Below, in pieces: positions 40,317 through 49,010 of a stretch of DNA of 52,191 bases. Below the pieces are notes generated by a model. That model had not been told where the DNA came from, did not search any database, and saw nothing but the letters and a program-made list of their open reading frames with translations. Numbering within the stretch: position 1 is the first letter of the stretch; each line of letters begins with the position of its first letter. Origin of the DNA: Leptospiraceae bacterium (GTDB taxonomy: Bacteria; Spirochaetota; Leptospiria; Leptospirales; Leptospiraceae); the NCBI GenBank assembly GCA_016708435.1, contig JADJFV010000031.1, forward strand, positions 195,001 to 247,191, given 5' to 3'. Made by a program: the position numbers and the translations under genes.

Positions 40317-42407
40317 ATGATTGTATTTCTCTTAAACCAAATTAAAAAAACAAGAATTAAACCAAGGTTATTCTCTACCTTACTATTACTTGCCATCCCG
40401 CTTTTTTGCTTATTGTTTCTAACAATGACAACGCAAAATCGAGCCATTCGTTTTGGAGAAAAAGAAATTGCTGGTGTAGCATACAACCGTTTGCTGCTAA
40501 AGCTTATAAGCGACTACCGAAATACTTTTACTCTTCTGAACTCTTCAGAAAATCAACTAGAGCTAAAAACAGCTCTATCCTCTATTGATAAAACAAGAAA
40601 AGCTCTAAATGAAGTAAACAAGGAACTAGAATCACCACTTGATACAGAAGAAAATTATTCAACACTTACTTTAAAACAAGAGGAATTTACAAATAATATA
40701 TCCATGAATAAAAATATGGAGTCGCAAAGTTCTGTGTTAAAAGTATTGGAAACTCTTACAAAGCTAACTGCTCACGTTGGGGATACATCGAATCTAATTT
40801 TAGATCCAGATTTAGATAGTTATTATCTAATGGATATTACCCTAATCAAGTTCCCATTGGTAATGGAAATATCTACGCAGATTGAACAACTTCTCTTTCT
40901 TGCGATAAAGGAAAACAATCTCTCACAAGAAAACCAAATCAAATTATTCACCTTATTTTCTCAATTAAACACCGGAATAGTTCAAACATTAAACTCCTTT
41001 GAGATTGCGTATAAGTATAATGTAAAACTAAAAACAGAACTAGAAAAAAAGAAAGCCGAAAGCCTAATCAATATTAACCATTACCAGGAAGAACTCAGGA
41101 TAATATCAAATCCAGCCAACAAAGATGTAAATATGGAGAAGATAAAACTTTTTCCTTCTTTGATAATTGACTATAACAAATCTTTACAAGATTTATATGT
41201 ATTAACCGCAGAATCACAGGAAACCCTTTTAAAGAATAGAGTTTCTTCACTTAAAACAGAACAATTCATTTCCATTTCTTTTGTGTTCGTGATAACGGCA
41301 ATAACCATATTTATTCAATACTTACTTGTTTTTAGTATCACAATACCACTTAGCCAAGCAGTTGCTAAATTTGAATTACTCGCACAAGGAGATTTAAGAC
41401 ACAGAATTGAGTATGACGGCAAAGATGAAATTGCCACACTCTCCCATTCGGCGAATTCTTTTATTGAATACTTAACCAACCTTTTACAGATTATTGCAAA
41501 TCTCAGCAATGAATTAAATATAGTATTCGAAGAAATCTCAACGATGACAAAAGAGCTTTCTACCTCAACAGAAAGCCAAGCCGCAAGCACAGAAGAATCT
41601 GCTGCTGCATTAGAAGAAATTTCTTCTAGCTTCGGAATTATTTCAAGCTCCATAGAGAAAGAAGCAAACGATATTTCAGAGATAGGAAATATAACGAATA
41701 ATGTAGCTATGTCAACACAGAAAGCTTCCGATTCGATTCATAGTCTAGGAACGGTAATCGAAAGCTCCGCACAAGAAGTGAAAAAAGGAGAAGTAATTAT
41801 TTCTAGGACTGTAGGCTCTATGAATGAAATAAAATCCGCAGCAGATGAAATTGGTAAAATTATTATACTTATCACTGAAATTTCTAAGCAGATCGGTTTA
41901 TTGGCATTAAACGCTAGTATTGAGGCGGCAAGAGCCGGGGAGCACGGTAGAGGTTTTTCAGTAGTAGCCGATGAAATTTCCAAACTCTCCCTTAAAACAG
42001 AGGAAAGTGTAAAACATATCCGTGCATTAATCGGTTCAACGAATTCTTCGATAAAAGAAGGTATTCAAAATGTGGATAAAGTCGTAGACGTCCTTAGAGT
42101 AGTCATTGAAAAAATAAATGACACCAATAGAAAAGCAAAACTTGTAGATGAAGAAATTTCTTCCCAATCTGCAAATATCAATTTTATTTCAAATAGCCAC
42201 ATTGAACTAGAAAAGCTTTCCGAGCAAATAGACAATAGCACAAAGGAAGAGAAAATCGCTATTAACCAGATTTCTTTAAGCATGAATCAGATATCGACAG
42301 AAACACAACTTATTTCTGAAAATATAAACAAGCTAAAAGAAGCCTCAAGCAATGTTTCGACTCTGTCCGATGAACTAAAAATGGCAATTAGCAAATTCGA
42401 AATATAG
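40317..42407 (+). CDS. Methyl-accepting chemotaxis protein
   Basis: A 696-residue chemoreceptor. TM1 is at about 20-40 (FSTLLLLAIPLFCLLFLTM). A helical periplasmic domain (about 40-320) follows, then TM2 at about 321-342 (FISISFVFVITAITIFIQYLLVF), HAMP (about 345-395) and the signalling domain. The tip hairpin is recognised from SKQIGLLALNASIEAARAGE followed by HGRGFSVVADEISKLS (about 521-557). It relays a ligand signal to CheA/CheW to bias flagellar rotation. The periplasmic domain has no family I can name. No CheR-tethering pentapeptide ends the protein. No other chemotaxis genes lie nearby. Confidence 0.92.
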   Translation: MIVFLLNQIKKTRIKPRLFSTLLLLAIPLFCLLFLTMTTQNRAIRFGEKEIAGVAYNRLLLKLISDYRNTFTLLNSSENQLELKTALSSIDKTRKALNEVNKELESPLDTEENYSTLTLKQEEFTNNISMNKNMESQSSVLKVLETLTKLTAHVGDTSNLILDPDLDSYYLMDITLIKFPLVMEISTQIEQLLFLAIKENNLSQENQIKLFTLFSQLNTGIVQTLNSFEIAYKYNVKLKTELEKKKAESLININHYQEELRIISNPANKDVNMEKIKLFPSLIIDYNKSLQDLYVLTAESQETLLKNRVSSLKTEQFISISFVFVITAITIFIQYLLVFSITIPLSQAVAKFELLAQGDLRHRIEYDGKDEIATLSHSANSFIEYLTNLLQIIANLSNELNIVFEEISTMTKELSTSTESQAASTEESAAALEEISSSFGIISSSIEKEANDISEIGNITNNVAMSTQKASDSIHSLGTVIESSAQEVKKGEVIISRTVGSMNEIKSAADEIGKIIILITEISKQIGLLALNASIEAARAGEHGRGFSVVADEISKLSLKTEESVKHIRALIGSTNSSIKEGIQNVDKVVDVLRVVIEKINDTNRKAKLVDEEISSQSANINFISNSHIELEKLSEQIDNSTKEEKIAINQISLSMNQISTETQLISENINKLKEASSNVSTLSDELKMAISKFEI

Positions 42408-42425
42408 TGTAGGTAAATTAAAAGT

Positions 42426-42499
42426 TGCCCCCGACTGGATTCGAACCAGCGGCCCTCTGTTTAGGAAACAAATGCTCTATCCACCTGAGCTACGGGAGC
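42426..42499 (-). tRNA. tRNA-Arg (anticodon CCU)
   Basis: A complete cloverleaf on the minus strand. The acceptor stem GCTCCCG pairs with CGGGGGC plus discriminator A. The D-arm is GCTC...GAGC, the anticodon loop TTCCTAA (anticodon CCT) lies between TTTGT and ACAGA, and the T-arm is GCTGG-TTCGAAT-CCAGT. It is 74 bases; the CCA end is not encoded. It reads AGG codons. Confidence 0.95.
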
Positions 42500-42511
42500 A
42501 AAATGAGGCTG

Positions 42512-43150
42512 TTATTTTTCTTTGCGCTTTTGGGCAACGATACGTTGGAATTCTTGGATATTATGAACAACAACTCTGTCTGCGTAGATATCAATCTTAC
42601 CTGACTTTTTGAGTTGAGCGAGAACTTTTTGCACTTCGCCAACAGGTTGACCACACCAATGTCCAACATCATCAACGGTTACTTTGAGTGTAATTTCTTT
42701 CTGGTGATCGTTAATACCTTGCTTTTCGTAGAGCATCATGAATACATCAGATACTTTCCCAATGATATCATCCATGAGTAGAATCATGAGTCGTCTCTTT
42801 GCATCATAAATACGAGTAGAAAAAATGGTCAATACTCGTAGCGCAAGTTGTGGATTCTTGGTCATTAAGAGTTCAAAGTTAGCACGATTAAAATTTAACG
42901 CACGAACTTCAGTAATACAAACAGCAGTTGCCGAGCGAGGTTGCTCTTCTAAGATTGCCATTTCTCCAAAAATATCTCCAGATTCTAATACGTCTAATGT
43001 CTTGATGGAAGAGCCTACTGTTTTTGTAATCTTGACTTGACCTTCTTGAATCAAGTAAAAATCATTGCCAGGCTCATATTCACAAAAAATAATTTCATTG
43101 GGCTTGAATACCTTCCCAAACTTTCCAAACATTGCTTCTAGCATGATCAT
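42512..43150 (-). CDS. Crp/Fnr-type cyclic-nucleotide-binding protein
   Basis: A 212-residue protein. The cyclic-nucleotide-binding barrel (about 10-125) has the phosphate-binding cassette FGEMAILEEQPRSATAVC (about 61-78), with the Glu and Arg needed for cAMP. The C-terminal part (about 140-205) is a winged helix (VDDVGHWCGQPVGEVQKVLA, about 157-176) like Crp's DNA-binding domain. It probably regulates transcription in response to cAMP; a class III cyclase lies in this window, but the link is inference. Its ATG overlaps the stop of the upstream CNB-TPR gene by one base (TAATG). Confidence 0.88.
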   Translation of the reverse strand: MIMLEAMFGKFGKVFKPNEIIFCEYEPGNDFYLIQEGQVKITKTVGSSIKTLDVLESGDIFGEMAILEEQPRSATAVCITEVRALNFNRANFELLMTKNPQLALRVLTIFSTRIYDAKRRLMILLMDDIIGKVSDVFMMLYEKQGINDHQKEITLKVTVDDVGHWCGQPVGEVQKVLAQLKKSGKIDIYADRVVVHNIQEFQRIVAQKRKEK

Positions 43151-44214
43151 TACCCTCTCAATCTCGCTATTTCAGAATTTGCTTTCGATGTAAACTCATC
43201 AGAAGGTGGAAGAGTTGTAACTTTTGTATAGAGCATGATTGCCTTATCTTTTTCACCCTTATTCTCAGATATAAAGCCTAAGCTGTAAATCGCCTCTTTC
43301 ACGCGCTCGCCTTTTGGATATTTCTTAACATAAGTGGATAATGATGAGTAGGCGAGATCCCAGAGTTCTAATTTAAGTTGACACATTCCAAAGCAAAAAT
43401 ATGCCTTTTCGATTAGCTTATCATCTCCGGGTGAGGTAGGAGGCAAAGTTAGAAGCGGCTTATACGCATCTAACGCTGCTTGGTATTCTTCTGAATCATA
43501 TAAATCATCTGCTTCTGTGATAGAATCAGAAATGGAAAGATCAGAACTAAGTGCTTGGATGCGAGTGGAAGTAGCTGCTGGATTGGCAGGGCTGACAGTA
43601 GCAGGCTTTTGAGTAGGTGGAGCAGTTCTTCTTTCTACTTCATAAACCAATTCAGGCATATTCCCTGGAAACATAGAACTTTTAGCGGCTATTCGGGATA
43701 ATTCCTGAGCGCGAGTCGCATACGAACCACCGGGATAATGAGACAAATACTTATTATACGCATACACAGCATGCTCGTAGTTTCCAGTTTTATGAAATAC
43801 TTTTGCAACGTTCATAAGCTCAAATGCCGGTGATTTTTGATCGCCAAATTGACCTAAATTTTCTCTAACTTTTCCGTGAATTTGTTTTAGCTGGCTGGAA
43901 AAAACTTTCATCATCTTTAGGATAAGATGTGTTTTGTTTGCAACAAATATTTCGAAATCGGCGAGCTTAAAAACTAGAATGCTCGCACTACCGATGACCT
44001 GTGCAGTCTCTTCTCTCGGATAACGCCCGAGCGCAGATTTTACTCCAAAGAATTCTCCGAGCTTAACGTCTTCTTTGATTTCCATTTTACTGTCTACTGA
44101 CATGTATGTGAGAATAACGCGTCCGTTTTGTAAGACGTAAATGTCTTCTGCTCTATCCTTTTCAAAATAGACAATCGAGCCAGCTTTGTAGTTTCGTATT
44201 ATTGGTCCTGCCAA
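43150..44214 (-). CDS. Cyclic-nucleotide-binding domain protein with TPR-like repeats
   Basis: A 354-residue protein: an N-terminal cyclic-nucleotide-binding barrel (about 10-115, with LGEFFGVKSALGRYPREETAQV as the binding cassette), a helical linker, a proline/threonine-rich spacer (about 195-215, APPTQKPATVSPANP) and TPR/YbgF-like repeats at about 130-180 and 230-350 (AVYAYNKYLSHYPGGSYATR, LSTYVKKYPKGERVKEAIYS). It has no DNA-binding domain. It may recruit partners in a cAMP-dependent way. It is co-transcribed with the Crp-like gene (TAATG overlap) and follows the LytM-like gene. Confidence 0.85.
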   Translation of the reverse strand: MAGPIIRNYKAGSIVYFEKDRAEDIYVLQNGRVILTYMSVDSKMEIKEDVKLGEFFGVKSALGRYPREETAQVIGSASILVFKLADFEIFVANKTHLILKMMKVFSSQLKQIHGKVRENLGQFGDQKSPAFELMNVAKVFHKTGNYEHAVYAYNKYLSHYPGGSYATRAQELSRIAAKSSMFPGNMPELVYEVERRTAPPTQKPATVSPANPAATSTRIQALSSDLSISDSITEADDLYDSEEYQAALDAYKPLLTLPPTSPGDDKLIEKAYFCFGMCQLKLELWDLAYSSLSTYVKKYPKGERVKEAIYSLGFISENKGEKDKAIMLYTKVTTLPPSDEFTSKANSEIARLRG

Positions 44215-44275
44215 GAGTTTATCCCTTCTATTTTCACTATTATAATATCTTTCGTCAAAAAACCAATCTTTTTAT

Positions 44276-44926
44276 CTAACTTTTAATTAAACTGATTGGG
44301 TCTAGAGTCTTTTTTCCCTGATTGACTTGAAAATACAATCCTTTTTCCTTCACAAGACTACCTAAAAGAGAGCCTTTTTTTACAGTCTGCCCTTCGGCGA
44401 CAAATACTTCATCCAAATTTCCATAGACAGTAAAAAAACCATTTGGATGCTCCAAAATGATATAATTATGATACCCATCCATATAGTCAATAGCGGCCAC
44501 TCGACCCTCCATTGAAGAAAGAACCGAGCCCATCTCAATCGGACTATATACAACTCCCTTATGAGGATTTTCTGGATTCGCAGAAAAGTTTACGATTGTG
44601 ATAAGCTTTTGGTTAAATGGGCGAGAAAACTGAGTTGTTTGTTTCACTTGAGGCTTAGGTGGACCTGTCGGCGGCGTCATGGGAATGACTATCTTTTCCT
44701 TTTCTGGAATCGGAGGAGTATTTGGAATTGGGATGAGTTCATTCCTAGATTCACGCACTTCACTCAACGGAGGACTACTTTTTACAGACTCTTTTGCTTC
44801 CACCATCGAAGTTTGAGACTGTAACTCCTCTTTCGGTTTAGATTTGCGATAGTTTACTATCTCGGATTGACTTGTAGTAAATGCAATTCCAGCAAAGAGT
44901 AAAAATATATAAAATCTTCCGTTCAA
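44276..44926 (-). CDS. Exported degenerate LytM/M23-like protein
   Basis: A 216-residue protein with a signal-like N-terminus (RFYIFLLFAGIAFTTS), a proline-rich linker (about 70-100, PPIPEKEKIVIPMTPPTGPP) and a C-terminal LytM/M23 fold (about 120-210): GSVLSSMEGRVAAIDYMDGY, YIILEHPNGFFTVYGNLDEV, VKKGSLLGSL. The metal-binding residues are lost (HxxxD replaced by YSPIEMGS, and HxH by YGN), so it is probably a non-catalytic regulator of cell-wall amidases in the manner of EnvC/NlpD. It lies upstream of the cyclic-nucleotide-binding genes (61-base gap, same strand). Confidence 0.8.
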   Translation of the reverse strand: MNGRFYIFLLFAGIAFTTSQSEIVNYRKSKPKEELQSQTSMVEAKESVKSSPPLSEVRESRNELIPIPNTPPIPEKEKIVIPMTPPTGPPKPQVKQTTQFSRPFNQKLITIVNFSANPENPHKGVVYSPIEMGSVLSSMEGRVAAIDYMDGYHNYIILEHPNGFFTVYGNLDEVFVAEGQTVKKGSLLGSLVKEKGLYFQVNQGKKTLDPISLIKS

Positions 44927-45011
44927 GAATAACCTTCCTCAAAATAAAAATCGTTTCATTTATACCATTTCTTTTGATTTGTCAACTAAGAAAAAAGAAA
45001 AGGGAGTTTTT

Positions 45012-45048
45012 ATTCGCGCTCTTCGTGCCCTTCGATTTGTGGTTAATT
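45012..45048 (-). repeat. Interspersed repeat unit (cgaag family)
   Basis: Read on the minus strand: attaaccacaaatcgaaggg, then cacgaagagcgcgaa. It is the same family as at 16,414-16,444 and 22,870-22,920. Confidence 0.65.
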
Positions 45049-45164
45049 TTTCTTATCTGTTTGTTACCTTAACTGCATTGACCAGCACGGAACATCAGCT
45101 CAGAGAATAAGCCCTTTCAGGGATTCTTTGAAAATTCTTTTGTCTGTTTCAAAATTTAAAAGAT

Positions 45165-45282
45165 CAATGAGATTTTAAAAAACTTCATTGAAGATTTCTA
45201 AATTTTCATTGAATATTTCCAAAACTTCATTGAAGATTTTATTTTTTTCAATGAAGATTTTTTTATTTTCAATGAAATTTTA
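45165..45282. repeat. Array of six TTCATTGAA/TTCAATGAA palindromes
   Basis: Six imperfect units of roughly 18-24 bases: atcaatgagattt, cttcattgaagatttc, tttcattgaatatttcc, cttcattgaagatttta, ttcaatgaagattttt and ttcaatgaaatttta. The centre of each is the 9-base near-palindrome TTCAWTGAA, flanked by A/T. Spacing is not constant. Confidence 0.75.
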
Positions 45283-45577
45283 AATGTTTAGTCTTGGGCT
45301 TTTTGAGAGTGAAAGCAGTTTAAATCTAACAGGAGTTCCAATTCCATCTGTGCCCAAAGGAGAGCCGGCAATTCCTGAGACTATAAGTTTATTGTTTCAG
45401 AAATAAGTAAGGATTCCGTTTTTTATCCTTTCTTCGCTACATCTTCCTAAATACATACACTGCGCCTGCATTGGTAGTAGAGTAAGGGTTCGCAAAAACA
45501 CCAAGATTTACGATATTTTTACATGAAATAACTAGCAACTTTGCAACTCAGTTTCAATGAATCACTAAACGGAGTAA

Positions 45578-45973
45578 GCCGAGCATAATGCAGGACCTTT
45601 AATCGCTCTCTTTGATAATTCGGATACGCATAGTTTGCGAGTCCAAACTTTCTTTAAAAACTTTTCTGGAAAGTTTTATACTACTTGGCCTGTAATCACA
45701 GAGACTATGCATTTTTTGAATTTCAATCCAAATGTGCAATCTGATTTTCTAAAATGGTTACAACGAGACCCGCTTCGTATTAGCCCCCAGGACAAACACT
45801 CTCTCGAAAAAATCCGAAACCTAATTCTAAAATACCAAAATGTTCCAATGGATTTGGCTGATGCAAGTCTTCTTCTAGTCTCCGAAGAAGAAGGGATTAA
45901 TAGTATTGTAACTCTCGACTCTGACTATATCGTCTATCGTTCCAAGAAAAAGAAATTTAAGTATTTGTTGTGA
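45578..45973 (+). pseudogene. PIN-domain toxin remnant without start codon
   Basis: The open frame from 45578 reads AEHNAGPLIALFDNSDTHSL and continues through TTWPVITETMHFL, MDLADASLLLVSEEEG and VTLDSDYIVYR to a stop at 45973. This is a PIN-domain protein (VapC-like ribonuclease) with the middle and C-terminal acidic residues intact. No ATG precedes the N-terminal block, and the first catalytic Asp (normally VDAGPLIALFD) is Asn (HNAGPL). A TTG at 45635 would start a 112-residue product lacking the first active-site strand. No antitoxin gene is evident upstream. Probably an inactivated solitary toxin. Confidence 0.65.
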
Positions 45974-46021
45974 AGATTTGCCACAGAGGCACTAAGACAC
46001 AGAGAGGAGATGAGAGAGTTT

Positions 46022-46684
46022 TTATTTTGCATTCTGAAATTTAAAGATTAATGTTTCATCCGTTTCTATTTTTACTTCAACTAGAGATTGTAAACCAATG
46101 ATACATTTTTTCTCGAAAATAAAAATAGATCGCAGTGTTGGAATTTCATTCATAGAAAAATTGGTTGCAATTGGTTGCATCTCTTCTAAATAAGCAGATT
46201 CAGGAAGTTTGGGATAGATAGTTACACTTCTTACTCTATTCCTAGAGCGAATAAATTTTATGAAATTGTATTGATAGGTTATTGATTTGATAGGCTCGCA
46301 GTCTTTTAGATTTATCTGGATACTTTTGATTTGCCTTATATTTTCTTTATTCTTTCTATCTTCCGTTTGAACTAGAACAACATTTTTTGTTTCTTTTGCT
46401 CTTTCCCATAATGGTGTGAGGATATTTCTAAGGTTTTCGTTTTCAGGAGAAAAATTATTTTGATCGAAAAATGTTTCTTCTAAATCTTCTTCTTTTGGAA
46501 TAAACACAGAAACAGAAAGGTTGTCATTTTTAATCTTATCATTTCGTATAACTGGCGGCTTTTCAATATTAGTCAATGCATTGTCTGACCTTATACCCGG
46601 TGAAATGATGTAGGCACTACAGGCAAAGATTTGTAGGACTAAAATTAAAATAATAACAGGACAGTATAAGCGGCTACTTTTCAT
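46022..46684 (-). CDS. Hypothetical lipoprotein
   Basis: A 220-residue protein with a lipoprotein-like leader (VIILILVLQIFAC, Cys22). The mature sequence has a charged stretch around 60-110 and beta-rich C-terminal segments (QIKSIQINLKDCEPIKSITY, SLVEVKIETDETLIFKF); no domain recognised. Its start overlaps the end of the next upstream gene by 11 bases, so the pair is an operon. A gtgaagatttgccacagagg repeat fragment follows its 3' end (45,972-46,010). Confidence 0.7.
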   Translation of the reverse strand: MKSSRLYCPVIILILVLQIFACSAYIISPGIRSDNALTNIEKPPVIRNDKIKNDNLSVSVFIPKEEDLEETFFDQNNFSPENENLRNILTPLWERAKETKNVVLVQTEDRKNKENIRQIKSIQINLKDCEPIKSITYQYNFIKFIRSRNRVRSVTIYPKLPESAYLEEMQPIATNFSMNEIPTLRSIFIFEKKCIIGLQSLVEVKIETDETLIFKFQNAK

Positions 46685-47267
46685 TTTGCGTATTTATAAA
46701 ATTACATTTTTGTATTTCCTTTAAATCAGAAGGCGTTGTGATAATTTCTGACCATTCTTTGCCATTTGATTCAGTATCTAAATCTCCATTGATAGTTTCC
46801 ATCCGAACTAGCAAAGTTTGATTTGGCTTTAAATAAACCGATGGGAACGATAAATAATTTCCTAAACTTAAATAAAATAAAGTAGAGGCGGGTAACTTGG
46901 TTACATATTCACAATCTTCCAGAAAATATTCGGAAGGGCTTTGCTTTATATGAATAGGGATTTCTCCAAGAATAGTTTTATCCTCTTCATTCTTATTAAA
47001 ACCAATCGGATAAATAACTGGATTAATAAAACTAATTGGAGGCAAAGGAAATATTGGAAAAATGGAAGGACGATTTCTTAATCCGAACTTTGCTTTATGA
47101 AAACGAGACTCTAAACTCTCATTATTCAGATTTCGCTTTATAATAATTTTTAAGTAGGTATTCTGAGAATTCTTATATGGTTGCGCCAAATTATCATTAG
47201 TTCCCACATAATAACCACCACCAATGGATATTGATAAATACAATAATAAAAATTCAATAAATGTCAT
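46674..47267 (-). CDS. Hypothetical exported protein
   Basis: A 197-residue protein. The N-terminus (TFIEFLLLYLSISIGGGYYVG) is hydrophobic and could be a signal or anchor. The middle is proline/phenylalanine-rich (PSIFPIFPLPPISFINPVIY, about 68-87). No family recognised. It is coupled to the lipoprotein gene downstream by an 11-base overlap and lies downstream of the catalase gene on the same strand (gap 158 bases, with a repeat-like word near 47,360). Confidence 0.6.
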   Translation of the reverse strand: MTFIEFLLLYLSISIGGGYYVGTNDNLAQPYKNSQNTYLKIIIKRNLNNESLESRFHKAKFGLRNRPSIFPIFPLPPISFINPVIYPIGFNKNEEDKTILGEIPIHIKQSPSEYFLEDCEYVTKLPASTLFYLSLGNYLSFPSVYLKPNQTLLVRMETINGDLDTESNGKEWSEIITTPSDLKEIQKCNFINTQNEK

Positions 47268-47425
47268 AGATTCCTTCCATTAAAAAACATTAACAGGCAC
47301 CTGCTCCGAGAAATCTCTCATCCCCGTCTCTTTGTGTCGGATCCTGTGCTGAGCGACAAATGCCATGTATGCGAAGTCAAAGCATGGCAAAGAATCTTCC
47401 TTTGCCTTTCATTCAAAATTCCTAA

Positions 47426-48922
47426 TTATTTCACCGTCTTCACCCTCTCAATCTTCTCATAAAGTCCTTTAGCAGTTTCGGCGATTAGCTCCTCATAGGT
47501 AAAAGTAGAAAGCATTTTCACTTCATTAAAATCAAGACCAAGAGAATCACAAACTGAATACGCATACTCGGGGTCGGCTTTATAAAAATGAACGCATTGT
47601 CTTACCTGGATTCGAGTAGGAATATGTGTCATACTTTCGACAATATTTTCAACTAGAATTTCTTTCTTCTCATCTGTCATGAGTCTGTATAAATTTCCTG
47701 CTTGAGTGTATTCATCTAGAGGATAATTTTTAATAGTCGGTGGAGTAACTAAATTAGCCTCTTGCTGTTTATTGTATACAGGCTTTTCTTCCAGGCTATT
47801 AGGAATGTAATTCACAGCAGAGCCGCCATTGGAATCAAGTCGCATCATTCCATCGCGATATCCATTTTCTACATAAGAGCGAGGGCGATTGATCGGCAAA
47901 GACTGATAATTCACGCCGAGTCTATGACGCTGTGCATCGGGGTAGGCAAATAGTCTTGCCTGCAATAATTTATCAGGAGAAAAACCAATTCCCGGAACAA
48001 CGTTTGCTGGAGAAAAAGCTGCTTGCTCTACTTCTACAAAATAGTTTTCAGGATTGCGGTTAAGTTCTAGTATCCCTACTTCTATTTCGGGAGCCACTGC
48101 ATGAGACCATACTTTAGTGACATCAAATGGATCAAAGGTAAATTTCTCCAAGTCTTTGTCTGTTAGAATTTGAACAAATAGTTTCCATTTAGGAAAAATT
48201 CCTGACTCTATCGAGTGAAATAAATCTTCTACATAACAGTCTGGATTTTCCCCTGCAAGCTTTGTTGCTTCTTCATTTGTAAGACACTCAATCCCCTGCT
48301 CTGATTTAAAATGAAATTTTACCCATACACGAACATTGTCTGCATTGACAAAACTAAATGAATGACAGGAAAAACCATCCATATATCGAAAGCTCTTAGG
48401 AATTCCTCGCTCTGAAAAATTCATCGTAACTCCGTGTAAAGTCTCAGGGGATAATGACCAGAAATCCCACATCGTAGTTGCAATATTGAGATTTGTTTGC
48501 GGGTCTCTCTTTTGAGAATGAATTAAATCAGGTAATTTCCACGCATCTCGAATATAAAATACTGGAATATTGTTTCCCGCAAAATCCCAATTACCCTCTT
48601 CTGTATAAAATTTAATCGCAAACCCTCTTGGATCACGCATAGTATCCGCGGATCCTTTTTCTCCTCTATAATTAGAAAACCGAACGAATACAGGAGTATG
48701 CTTTCCCGCTTCAGAAAAGACTCTTGCCTTTGTAAATTGCTTCATATCTTTCGTGACGGTAAACACACCGTAAGCCCCAGCCCCTTTCGCATGTGTAATT
48801 CTTTCCGGGATTTTTTCCCGATTAAAATAAGCTAGTTTCTCTGTAAGTAAATGCTTGTCTAAGATGGAATCTCTTTCATTCAAATGAATGGGCATTCCCG
48901 AGGATGTAGTTTGTTGGCTCAT
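47426..48922 (-). CDS. Haem catalase (small-subunit clade)
   Basis: A 498-residue catalase that splits hydrogen peroxide. The distal His is in RITHAKGAGAYGVFTV (about 41-56). The haem-pocket stretches TPVFVRFSN, GSADTMRDPRGFAIKFYTEE, FAGNNIPVFYIRD and HSQKRDPQTN are intact, and the proximal Tyr is in RLFAYPDAQRHRLG (about 338-351). The length is that of small-subunit enzymes, not the 750-residue KatE type. A good ribosome site GGCGGAGA precedes the ATG. Peroxide regulators of the PerR type control catalase in related species, but no operator was recognised here. Confidence 0.95.
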   Translation of the reverse strand: MSQQTTSSGMPIHLNERDSILDKHLLTEKLAYFNREKIPERITHAKGAGAYGVFTVTKDMKQFTKARVFSEAGKHTPVFVRFSNYRGEKGSADTMRDPRGFAIKFYTEEGNWDFAGNNIPVFYIRDAWKLPDLIHSQKRDPQTNLNIATTMWDFWSLSPETLHGVTMNFSERGIPKSFRYMDGFSCHSFSFVNADNVRVWVKFHFKSEQGIECLTNEEATKLAGENPDCYVEDLFHSIESGIFPKWKLFVQILTDKDLEKFTFDPFDVTKVWSHAVAPEIEVGILELNRNPENYFVEVEQAAFSPANVVPGIGFSPDKLLQARLFAYPDAQRHRLGVNYQSLPINRPRSYVENGYRDGMMRLDSNGGSAVNYIPNSLEEKPVYNKQQEANLVTPPTIKNYPLDEYTQAGNLYRLMTDEKKEILVENIVESMTHIPTRIQVRQCVHFYKADPEYAYSVCDSLGLDFNEVKMLSTFTYEELIAETAKGLYEKIERVKTVK

Positions 48923-49010
48923 AGTATTCTCCGCCTTTTTTGTTTAAAGGTTACGACTACTATTTTTAAGAAAAGAGTTCTCTTAGCAAGCAGGAATTTA
49001 TGGGATTAAA

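Larger units (their letters stand above)
44927..45577. other. 651-base gap with repeats and a palindrome array
   Basis: The gap holds an interspersed repeat unit (45,012-45,048, gcgctcttcgtgcccttcga then tttgtggttaat), an array of TTCATTGAA/TTCAATGAA palindromes (45165-45282, listed separately), and a short open frame 45284-45406 reading MFSLGLFESESSLNLTGVPI...ETISLLFQK whose reality I cannot support. The rest has nothing recognisable. Confidence 0.5.

Noticed and set aside
45165..45282. Possible CRISPR array
   Set aside because: Units are too short, vary in sequence and spacing, have no unique spacers of constant length, and no cas gene is present.
45284..45406. 40-residue open frame MFSLGLFESESSLN...
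   Set aside because: Short, no ribosome site, no recognised similarity; kept only as a note because it precedes the PIN remnant.
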